Of a stretch of DNA of 64,000 nt, positions 55,566-64,000 are shown piece after piece. A program made the translations under genes and the position numbers. Every line of letters begins with the position of its first letter. The first letter of the stretch is position 1. Location: assembly GCF_003589595.1 (NCBI RefSeq), contig NW_020654422.1, forward strand, positions 4,860,027-4,924,026, read 5' to 3'. This stretch comes from Hyposmocoma kahamanoa (taxonomy: Eukaryota; Arthropoda; Insecta; Lepidoptera; Cosmopterigidae). The notes below the pieces were generated by a model. That model did not search any database. It had not been told where the DNA came from and was given only the letters and a program-made list of their open reading frames with translations.

Positions 55566-55955
55566 AAAAGATCTGATCTTTTCTGAGTGTTCGATCTTTG
55601 TATTAATAATTATAACAAACTAGTGGAGTAATTTCACAAAAAATAATTGAAAATCAATTCAATAAAAATTTAAAATACAGTGAATAGCGACATCTCTCGC
55701 CAGGACTGGTAGCTGTAAAGGTACTAACTGGGTGATAAATCTTCCATAGATTTCTCATAGATGGCGCTACGTCTAAAAAGTCGTTGAAAAAGACACAACG
55801 CAAGCACATAGAAAAATTCGTGAGGTCCGCTGGTTCGTTCCGTGGCTTAGTTGGTATAGCGTCTGGCACGGTAAGCTAGAAGACGTCGGTTCGGATCCGG
55901 CCGGATCGAAGGATTTTTTTCTGAGTGTTCGAACTTTGTATTAATAATTATAATA
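55566..55955 (+). mobile_element. SINE-B full-length reference copy with 33-bp terminal direct repeats
   Basis: A 33-bp segment at 55582-55615 (CTGAGTGTTCGATCTTTG, then TATTAATAATTATAA) is repeated with one substitution at 55921-55953. Between lie AACAAACTAGTGGAGTAATT, CAATTCAATAAAAATTTAAA, GCGACATCTCTCGCC, GATGGCGCTACG, GCACATAGAAAAATTCGTGA and a tRNA-like region at 55838-55905. That region has CCGTGGCTTAGTTGGTATAG as box A and GGTTCGGATCC (55888-55898) as box B. The RNA polymerase III-type head lies near the right end, not the left. Confidence 0.85.
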
Positions 55956-56054
55956 ATATTATGTCACTTGTCAAGTGCGATGTGCTGCAGTGGCCCTAGT
56001 TTGGCATGTAGACACGTATGTATTGTCACATGGAAGGGATTTGTCTTTGTGATC

Positions 56055-56110
56055 GATCCTTGTATTAATAATTATAACAAACTAATGGAATAATTTCACA
56101 AAATGCCAAT
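56055..56110 (+). mobile_element. SINE-B left-end fragment
   Basis: GATCGATCCTTGTATTAATA then ACAAACTAATGGAATAATTT, about 100 bp after the previous copy. Confidence 0.75.
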
Positions 56111-57399
56111 GAATATAGTGGTAGTAAAACATAACGATATTCTATAAAATCAATAGTATTTGAAAATTATAAAATTAATTGGTATTCTATTTAATTAACG
56201 TCGCTACTCTTTACAAATCATCATACTCGTAGAACTGGTGAACTGTGTGAAATTATGACATTGTTCTAGGAAAAATGGAACTGAACTTCAGCATTTTAAT
56301 TGGCTATATTTCCCCTCCTATTTCATAGACTGTGCACTGAAACAGCTAGTAAAGTTCTCTTGAAAGATGACCATTGACATCGGGCTTAATTGCCCATCTT
56401 TGCACCTGATCACTACAGCATAGTCTACTAAGTCAATACAGTATGTCTTTAAGTAAGCAGTAGATCCAGGCATTATTTTGTGGAAGTTAATGTTAATAAA
56501 AATGGAATTAAATTAATTTGCTGCTCCACGAACCCGCGGCAGTAAATTAATTTACTTCCATTTTTATTATCAGTATGTCTTCTTAAAGTGACGTGATTAA
56601 GTAAGAGAAATTAGAATTAAAATATTGTGTAATAGTGATACTTCATTAATACTATTAAATTCCTTTAAATATAATTTCAGTATTTTTATATCTATATTTG
56701 GCAACATAGCTTGACAGATAAATGACAAGGGCGGCTATATTTGTATATTTAATAATTTGATAAAATTTTTTTTATCATAATAATATGATAATTTAAACTG
56801 TCCAAAGCCTGAACTGTTTATCTTGACGTGCTCTTCACTGTACAGTTATAATATTCATATTATTATATTTTTTAATTTATTATCTAAATGCAAGTTAATC
56901 ATTGAAAAGCTTAAACAATCCTTTTAAGATTCTTTCTAGTTATTCCCCATTTTTTCATTTTTATATACCTATTTGTAGTTATGTGTGTTACGCAAGTAGT
57001 CACTATTCATAAAGTGTTTACTGGTCCAGTCTAGTCTGTGTTCTATGTGGAACCGATCACAGGTCTTTTTATTCCTTTTGTGGGACATGATCTAGTTTTC
57101 TAGATTTTTCTCTCTGTTTTCTCTCGCTAATAGCCTATCCGTGATTCATACCCAATCGGAATTGGAATTCGAAAGACATTTAGAAAATTCAAAGAGCTTG
57201 GCATTTGTGAAATATTTTTCGACGTTTCAAATGATGGCAAGAGCTTTGAACAGGATATTTTGGTATAAAAATATTGACAATTATTTAACCACGAACACGA
57301 TAATTAGCTAAGAGATACCACACGATGCATTGCGTCGGCGTTGCGACACCTGAGCGATTGACGCTGCGATGTATTACATATAAATTAGAACTACATATC
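56111..57399. other. AT-rich spacer with one fold-back
   Basis: Contains the inverted repeat at 56494-56570. Otherwise nothing recognised. Confidence 0.5.
56494..56570. repeat. 30-bp inverted repeat with GC-rich centre
   Basis: Arms AATGGAATTAAATTAATTTG and its near inverse AAATTAATTTACTTCCATT flank TCCACGAACCCGCGG. It may be a short MITE. Confidence 0.75.
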
Positions 57400-58350
57400 A
57401 CATTTATTTATTTATTTATTTCATAAAATTACACAGTATAACAGTAAATTACTAAGGCACTGTGAAATTCATACAACATAAAATTATTTTTAGATCGTAG
57501 ATGATAGTCGTTCATCCATCATCTCACAAAACTTCAAACATTCATCACGCACAGTCACCCATCTACTTGCGAACACATCACATTCTGGTGTAGATACGAG
57601 AAGCGCATTAAAACAGTGCAGAGCGCGAACTAGTGGCGATTTACTGTGTGCCACAGTGCGCAATGCCGGCTCTGCCAGAAGATGGTGACCACGTGGACGC
57701 AAATTAAATTTATTTAGCGGGGGGACAAACAAGCGCACCAGTTGCGCCACTAATTCAGGGCAATCAGAATCTCCGCGCAGGATCCTACCAGTAATTGCCA
57801 TCAGACTAAAATTACGTCTTACCACCAAAGAATTAAAACCCAAGACGCCAAGAAGGAATTTCGTAGGATATAAAAATGGATAGTATCCATACATAGACTT
57901 ATATAAATATCTTAAAAATGTCTTTTGAATTTTCTCTAGAAGTTCGACGTAAGTTATCTCATGAGGGTTCCAAATTATTGAAGCAGCTTCTAATTTACTT
58001 CTGACCAGAGCAGTAAAAACAAGTATGATGACTCTAGGATCATAAAAATCACGGGAATTGTGTATAACGAACCCTAACTTCCGATAGCAACTGGTGGCTA
58101 GCGCTTTGATATGCTCGTGAAAATTAAGATGCGCATCAAAAATGACACCTAAGTCCTAAATAGAGTCAATACGGGTAATGAGCTCAGTACCTAACACATA
58201 TTTGGCATAAAAAGGATGACGGGCACGGCCAAAAGTCATGACTGAACACTTTTCAAGATTGAACAGAAGCCTGTTATCGATGCTCTATCAGTAATAGATC
58301 CTGTTAACGTCTTCCTGAAGCGATTCAATATCAGAGAGTTGCGTTGGTGG
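57400..58350 (-). mobile_element. Jockey/CR1-type non-LTR retrotransposon, best preserved RT remnant
   Basis: Minus strand, one unbroken frame from 58350 to 57490 (about 287 codons) with only three stops (two adjacent near 58290, one near 58182). Blocks in order: IESLQEDVNRIYY, NLEKCSVMTFGRARHPFYAK, DLGVIFDAHLNFHEHIKALA, VRSKLEAASIIWNPHEITYV, LEKIQKTFLRYLYK, GVLGFNSLVVRRNFSLM and DCPELVAQLVRLFVPP. These are the RT segment after the YxDD loop (KCxVMxF, then DLGVxFDxxLxFxxH), the thumb and the C-terminal domain. The protein ends normally at 57490. The 3' UTR follows, with a (TAAA)n tail at 57400-57420. Endonuclease and catalytic palm are missing by 5' truncation. The few disablements suggest a fairly recent insertion. 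Confidence 0.9.
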
Positions 58351-58864
58351 TGCGTTGAAATAGCGCATGACGACGGAACTCATGCACATTGGACAAGGGG
58401 CCAGGAGACGAAGCGGGGAGGGGTGCTGCGATATTGTAAGTACGGCCTATAGTGCAAGATAATAAATCTACAATTCACCAAATATACTTCTAATTTGCCG
58501 TCCAAATCGTTTCCAGAAACTGACGATGTATATTCAAATTCTAAAAACGCTTTACTTTTCGTACGTCAAATTTCACTAACTTGTCTGTTACATCACATCA
58601 AGGATATACAAAATTAACCTTTTTTATTTATTTTTTAAAGTCTCTTACAGCACTAAGTATATTACCAGTGACGCAAAGTATCTACGTCAAAGCTTGCAAT
58701 AAATCTTACACTGTAACGATTTTCAAAAGCATTTTGTTGCATATTCTAAATAGACTCTTGCCGTATGCACCCAGTACATTTTGCTATAGAGAATACCATT
58801 AAGTATTAGTTGAAGTCAAAATTGCGCCTGCTGAATGAGCAACTGACATAAAACAAACTGCTAT
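58351..58864. other. Spacer without supported gene
   Basis: The GC-richer 58360-58440 may be further decayed retroelement. The rest is unrecognised. Confidence 0.45.
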
Positions 58865-59235
58865 ATTATAGCAAACTAGTGGAGTATTTTCAAATAAAAA
58901 TAATCATGATAGTAAATATTTCGTAATATTTAATAAAAGCATTGCAATTAATATAGCGACATCTCTCTCTATCTTCTGGTAGCTGCAAAGATACCTGGCT
59001 GTGTGAAGAAACTTTCATAAGGTCTATCGCTACGGCAAAAAAGCCGTTTAAACGCAATACAAAGGTCTGCCATAAGCTCATAGAGAAATTTGTAAGATCT
59101 ACTTGGACGAATCGTAGCTCTGTTGGCAGAGCGGTAGCCTCGTTGATACAACAGTCACTGCCTCGTGTCAAATCGGATCGAAGGAAATTTTCTTTGTACT
59201 TTTTTTGATCTTTGTATCAATAATTCTAAAATAGA
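58865..59235 (+). mobile_element. SINE-B full-length copy, variant tRNA-like head
   Basis: Left block AGCAAACTAGTGGAGTATTT, then GCGACATCTCTC and ATCGCTACGGCAAAAAAGCC. The head is ATCGTAGCTCTGTTGGCAGA with GCGGTAGCCTCG, unlike the CCGTGGCTTAG head of other copies. It ends GGATCGAAGGAAATT and GATCTTTGTATCAATAATT. Confidence 0.8.
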
Positions 59236-59559
59236 TTACTTCACATCTTTTTTAAATATATTAAATACTAAATATCCACCATGTAAAAGGGCTTTTTCAG
59301 CTCTTTAAAACAACGATTTGAATATTCACTCATCATTTTGAGAAGACACACTGACTTGTCTTATTACTTGAACATTGTATCAAAGACAGCAGACTCATTC
59401 TTCACCCGGCTTTTGTTATTGTTATCAATAACTGGTTTATTTTCAGGTACAGTTTTAAAGAGTTAGCGAAGTTTCTTCTTACATTCATGAATAATTACAA
59501 TTTCGTTGGAAATGTAAATATGTTTGTATCAAAATTTCGGATATTTATTTACAACAAAT
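59236..59559. other. AT-rich spacer
   Basis: Nothing recognised. Confidence 0.5.
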
Positions 59560-59662
59560 AAACTGATGTTTCGAACCCAAAAAACAAATATACCCCATTT
59601 AGATCCAAAAAAAATGTTTCGTTTTCAATGCGTCAATCGCGAAAGTTCGAGAACTCGTTAAT
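59560..59662 (-). repeat. Family E copy E4, diverged
   Basis: Antisense family E: TGATGTTTCGAACCC, AACAAATATACC, TGTTTCGTTTTCAATG, AATCGCGAAAGTTCGAGAAC. Confidence 0.7.
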
Positions 59663-59789
59663 TACAATTTTAGTTAATTTTTTATAAATTTTTCATTTAT
59701 TTTAAATTTGATATTCCAATTATATAATAATGATATTATAATCAGTAATGATATTCTAACAGTGAATTATAATTTTACAGCAAACACTT

Positions 59790-59826
59790 TACTTTTTTTT
59801 GTAATACCAAGTGACTGGACGAAGTT
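59790..59826 (-). mobile_element. Family A 3'-end scrap
   Basis: CTTTTTTTTGTAATACCAAG then TGACTGGACGAA; only the terminal 35 bp. Confidence 0.5.
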
Positions 59827-60235
59827 CTTTATAGTACTAAGTTTACAGCAAGTTGAAGCCACTAAAACTGAAGAATTATCTTCTGGGATCAGGTGCATTA
59901 GAAATAGGTGCAAATGTAAACACATATCACGGAATTTCTTAAATAGATAACATATATGCAAAATTTTATAATTTATAAGCTTCTGATGGAAACTTATTTC
60001 TCACATGTCTCTACATGTTGCTCCTGTTGATGCTACGAGATACATAATAAAAAATAAAAGAACCCGGTTTAGTTTTAGTTTCTACCAATCCCTTTAGATT
60101 GTATTACTACGTACTTGAAATGGTATTACATGTATTGATGATATGATGATCCTTGATGAAGAATGATATTCGATATGTAATTTAATGACAACAATATTAT
60201 TATTAATGAATTGTTAATTTTATAATTATTGTGCA

Positions 60236-60362
60236 TTATATCGAGTTCTTAGGTTTTCGCGATTATTACACTTAGGAAATGAAACTATTTTTCTGGATTT
60301 AAATCGCGTATATTTGTTTTTTCAAACAAACCGACGTTTCGGGCCCTTTACAGGTCCCAGTC
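60236..60362 (+). repeat. Family E copy E5, complete forward copy
   Basis: ATCGAGTTCTTAGGTTTTCG, GGAAATGAAACTATTTTTC, AAATCGCGTATATTTG, then CCGACGTTTCGGGCCCTTTA and CAGGTCCCAGTC. Used as the reference for the family. Confidence 0.85.
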
Positions 60363-60511
60363 TATAATTCATTCATTTTATAATTTTCATTTTTGTTCGA
60401 CGATCTCAATATAATTTCTTATAGTTTGACATGTAGTGCAATTTATACTGTAATATTTTATTTGAAAAATAAATGAATGTGAATCTGGATCTAAGCCTGG
60501 TGAAGACGATC

Positions 60512-60818
60512 TTTTTTTTAAGATATCACGTAACAGGACAAAGAAATCGTGCTCTTGGAGGTAAGCGACACGTCTATCCATTCATAGCAGTGCTACTCAG
60601 AGCTTTAAATCACAAAAATCTGAGGAGCACTGCCACTACGTCGGTAACCCTGACACATAAGTTGATAACTCCCATGTACCTGTAATTTCACTAGCAACCT
60701 TACCCTTCAAAACTAAAACGTAATAATGCTCACATTACTGCTTGGCGGCAGAAATAGGTAAGGTGGCAGTACTTCCCTTGACGAACTCTTTCACAGGGAG
60801 CTGTACTGCTACTAATCT
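60512..60818 (-). mobile_element. Family A copy A17, complete
   Basis: Minus sense, from the T8 tail edge (60510-60518) to GAGCTGTACTGCTACTAA (about 60800-60817). Among the best preserved copies; all landmarks present. Confidence 0.85.
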
Positions 60819-61615
60819 CTGAATGTAGCTTCCACTGTAACCATTACGATAAAATTCACGAAACGCCCTCTTAGTGTTGGATACATGCCAATATGCCTCT
60901 GATTCCATAATCGAAACACGTAACAAAAATAATGTGAAAGATATAATTAATCATATTTGTAATACGAGTATTGAAAAAAACATCATTAACCCCAGGAGCA
61001 ATAGCAAGAATACCCAGATCAGAAGCAATTTATGAAAGTTCGTTTCCTAAATCGATCCTGTCGGAAATGAAACCTGGTACTGTATCAACATTTACGTCAT
61101 ATTGCTGCCACAGATGTTCGACATGGGTCGCCTAAATGGATAGTTTGACTGCGCTACTCCAATGTAAATTAGGAACTTCGAAAGATAGGATTCTCTAAGA
61201 GTTAAGATTTCTTCTTGACGATTTTTTTAGCCTCATTAACAACATCAAATGAATTTATTCAATAGAGAACCAAGGTCATCGAAATTTCGAAAAGTTGTCA
61301 TTGCTGACGTAATCGTATTTAGTAAAGTTTGTAAGTAATAAAGTCATCATGCTTACCATAAATTGAATGTCAGTATTCTCAGGTTTTGCTCTCATCGTTC
61401 CATTGTATAGAAGTTTATTGTAATAAAATTAGTACAGTTTTACTGTCCCCGATCAAATTTTAAGCATGTTGTCCGTTTTGTAACGTGTGTAAATTCATGT
61501 CGTTATGTTCTTTTTTCTCAAACAGGCTCAGAAATGTTTGCCTTACTTTCAAAAAACGAACACGGAAAGTTTGTCATTTATGGTCCACGCGACTTCTTTC
61601 TGGCCAAGGCCTGCA
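60819..61615. other. AT-rich spacer
   Basis: Frames at 60735-60926 and 61485-61673 overlap repeats or lack motifs. Confidence 0.45.
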
Positions 61616-61619
61616 AAGT

Positions 61620-61936
61620 AAGTATGAAAATCATGGACTGACAAAGTCACCAATGACGAAGTTCTACGACTAGTTGGACAGATGCGAGATTAAACTTTTG
61701 CAGACCATCAAACAGAGAAAAGTTGCATATCTGGGTCATGTACTTAGGCATGACAGATACGAGCTTCTGCAACTGATAATGATGGGAAAAGTCGTTGGTA
61801 AAAGGAAAACTGGTTATGGAAAAAATCGTGGCTGAGGAACATACGAGAGTGGACCGGAATAGCGAGTGCCGCCCAACTGTTCAGACTCGCCAGAAATAAA
61901 GAGAGAGGCACCTTAAGAAGAAGAAGAAGAAGAACT
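61620..61936 (+). mobile_element. Non-LTR RT C-terminal remnant with GAA-repeat tail
   Basis: Forward reading gives WTDKVTNDEVLRLVGQMRD (from SWTDRVxNEEVLxRxxxxR), then after a frameshift LLQTIKQRKVAYLGHVLRHD, RYELLQLIMMGKVVGKRKTG, and a decayed LFRLAxNR block. It is the characteristic C-terminal end of an insect endonuclease-RT protein (YLGHVxRxxRYxLLxLIxxGKVxGKR). It ends in (GAA)n at 61918-61934. Clade uncertain. Confidence 0.8.
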
Positions 61937-62640
61937 CGTTATAAAGTTTTTTACATCATCGTAAAATAACACCTTGGTCATAAACCGTCTTTTTCTATAT
62001 AATTCTGTAGAAATTTGCTTCATTATCACTTATATCAAACGGGCTTACTACAGACTCCGTTACACGAAGTAAATTGACAAGTGTAAATCATTATCATATC
62101 ATCTTCAAAGGCCAGCGCGTCTTTAATGCTCCTTCAAAATTTACCATTAAATATTGAAAATGAAACTTTTTCCAGTCCAAAAATACATATTTGTATAAAG
62201 AAAATACGGTACCAGTTATACGGTTTACACTAAATATTTCACAGGATCACTTGTAACTAACAAAAATATTTCGGTATGATATTCTTCTTCCGATCATATC
62301 AATGGCATACACTATACGCTTGCCATCGTCGTGGTGAAAGTATTTGCCAACCGGCTTAAAATACTCGCCGATTGTTGGCCATGGTACGCCAGAAGTAGAA
62401 GTAGAAGTCGTGCGGGGAGGCTCCTTTCGTGTACCCCGTCCGTATGATTAAATCCGACCACAGCATTTGTGGGTTTAGTCTTAGATTTAACGTATTTATA
62501 CTGGAGAGTTAGTGATAAATCATAGAAAACCAGCGTCACAGTCAAAGGCTGTGGCATAAGCTAAATGAAGTCCTTTTGCCGCACAAATGACAATTTGTTT
62601 TTTTTTTTGTGTATTTTATTTTGTTTATTAATTATTTTAA
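61937..62640. other. Spacer without supported gene
   Basis: GTGCGGGGAGGCTCCTTTCG (about 62413) and GGAACCTCCCCGCA at about 63527 (inverted) may be ends of a related retroposon. Frame 62312-62557 (minus) has no known motif. Confidence 0.4.
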
Positions 62641-62643
62641 TTT

Positions 62644-62714
62644 TAATTATTAATACAAAGATCGAACATCAGAAAAAACACTCAGAAAAAAATCGTTCGA
62701 TCCGGTCGGAGGTA
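62644..62714 (-). mobile_element. SINE-B 3'-end fragment, antisense
   Basis: TTATTAATACAAAGATCGAA, CACTCAGAAAAAAATCG, TTCGATCCGGTCGG. Confidence 0.75.
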
Positions 62715-62754
62715 AATATTTTTATTTTGTTTTTTTTTTTTGTCTAAGTGCTTT

Positions 62755-62842
62755 CAATAGGAAATGAAACTATTTTTCCAGATTTAAATCGCGTATATTT
62801 GTTTTTTCAAACAAACCGACGTTTCGGGCCCTTTACAGGTGC
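62755..62842 (+). repeat. Family E copy E6
   Basis: GGAAATGAAACTATTTTTCC to ACCGACGTTTCGGGCCC and TTTACAGGTGCTTTC. GTGCTTTCAATA occurs on both sides (about 62748 and 62838), possibly a target duplication of about 10 bp. Confidence 0.8.
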
Positions 62843-63427
62843 TTTCAATATTTTTTTTTAATATGTGTTATGGCGTTGCAATAAATGTCTATTCTATTCT
62901 AAGTGTTTTTAATACTCGTTGTTGTTTTTTCAAGACATAAATTTCACGACAAATGTTATTTATTCGCTTTTTCGACTACCAAAGCTGGGTTGATCGTTGA
63001 TTATGTCGCCCTTTACAACACAAATGTACGTATTTTACAATTTTAACGAATATGAATTTATGTACATCATAACATATGATTCTGAAGCGAGCTATATAAA
63101 TAACTTGCCTCAAAATTGTAAGTTACGTCAGTTTGTGCTAACGGGGACTATGTAACTAACTACCTCGTTCAAATTAGTGGTTACAACTCCTACGCTCTAC
63201 AATAAATGCCATAAACACACCTAACACTTGCCACCACAAATTCGTCCTTTAGTAGCTTTAACATTGTGATATTTTAATTAAAGTTTTTTAACGTAATATA
63301 GCTATAGCTGTATGTAGTTGTTCCCGGAAGGCGGTCATATCAAATATATTAATGTCCTCCAATACAGAATATGATTATCTACAAGAATAATATTTGACGA
63401 AACGGCGTCAAGTCAATTTAAGTTTGA
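62843..63427. other. AT-rich spacer
   Basis: Nothing recognised. Confidence 0.5.
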
Positions 63428-63512
63428 AGGTAACGGGCGCAGTGGCAGTGTCTCTTAAGTCTTTGCTATTTAAAATTCTGAGCGGTACTGCAACTGTTAT
63501 GGGCAGGGAAAA
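63428..63512 (+). mobile_element. Family A fragment A18
   Basis: Plus-sense inner part: ACGGGCGCAGTGGCAGTG to GCAACTGTTATGGGCAGGG. Confidence 0.7.
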
Positions 63513-63639
63513 CTAGGTGCACGAAAGGAACCTCCCCGCAATGACGTTCGAATGGTATTCTTTGTATAAGTTTCCGGAACTGGCCACTTATATAAACATT
63601 TTTTTTTAATATATATATTAATATAGTATTAATATAATA

Positions 63640-64000
63640 GACACACGCTTGGCCACAATCTCACCTGATGTTAAGCGACGATGTGACCGACGATGTTACG
63701 CGTTTGCCTAAAAATACCCATTCACACTAGCCTTGAATAGCCCCAAATTGTACTTTTCGGGCAGCACAGATAGCCGGTAAAGCATACCATTCCTTTGCCG
63801 AACGCATCAGAAAGGAAGTAGCGAATAGGTGGTATATCAACAACATAAGGATGGAATGCTCCGGACCTTCTAATCGACCGAAGGAGGAACAGTGAGGGCG
63901 GAACCAAATTGAAAAGTTTCTACGCACACTCCTCGAAATGTATCCGATAAAAAACCGACAAGCAGGCTACTTTTCTGCGATGGTCGAGATTTTAAAGCTT
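63640..64000 (-). mobile_element. CR1-like non-LTR retrotransposon (copy 2), runs off the window
   Basis: Minus strand. Reads LFLLRSIRRSGAFHPYVVDI then PPIRYFLSDAFGKGMV, where a 13-bp deletion relative to copy 1 (RNKRFATSF) shifts the frame. The left 3' UTR (AGACACACGCTTGGCCACAA) matches copy 1 closely. Its 5' side continues past 64000. Confidence 0.85.

Noticed and set aside
1..64000. CRISPR array, bacterial defence or other prokaryotic system
   Set aside because: Repeat types, composition and RT lineages are those of an insect nuclear genome; no regularly spaced repeats with spacers were seen.

Overview
The window reads as a stretch of moth or butterfly (Lepidoptera) nuclear DNA, AT-rich and gene-poor. 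The evidence is the repeat content: many copies of a Bm1-like SINE-type retroposon, three kinds of tRNA-derived SINE, RTE- and Jockey/CR1-type non-LTR retrotransposon remnants with typical lepidopteran reading frames, and several short inverted-repeat (MITE-like) elements. I see no bacterial operons, no CRISPR array, no rRNA and no functional tRNA gene. No complete protein-coding gene can be supported. A 10-base run of N at 6622-6631 lies inside a tandem repeat and marks an assembly gap.

Layout. 0-6 kb: Jockey-type and RTE-type reverse-transcriptase (RT) tails, a Bm1-like copy joined to a tRNA-SINE piece, and a 153-bp inverted-repeat element. 6-13 kb: the N-containing tandem array, degenerate multi-membrane-segment coding remnants (possibly gustatory receptor) at 7.8-8.65 kb, more Bm1-like copies (one split by a later SINE insertion), and a strong 81-nt hairpin beside a TG microsatellite. 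13-24 kb: SINEs, a fold-back repeat, RT remnants and one candidate host exon at 18.3-18.5 kb on the minus strand. 24-31 kb: an 818-bp fold-back transposon with a TAA target duplication, two notable palindromes and two related Jockey-type fragments. 31-46 kb: mostly unique-looking AT-rich DNA, an inverted-repeat cluster at 40.4-41.4 kb, RTE fragments, and a second copy of part of the 8-kb membrane-protein remnant at 43.8-44.2 kb. 46-64 kb: dense repeats, five MITE-like elements counting the 40-kb one, the best preserved RT remnant (57.4-58.35 kb) and two copies of a CR1-like element.

The families relate to each other in three ways. They are nested (a tRNA-SINE inside a Bm1-like copy at 10.7-11.2 kb), chimeric (Bm1-like plus SINE-B in one block present twice in inverted orientation), or probably parasitic on LINE machinery (SINE-D ends in an RTE-like tail). 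The least explained signals are SINE-B, whose full copies are bounded by the same terminal direct repeat; two fold-back families whose cores resemble hammerhead-type arrangements; the 12.4-kb hairpin; and the candidate exon. All family assignments come from pattern recognition by eye, with no database search.
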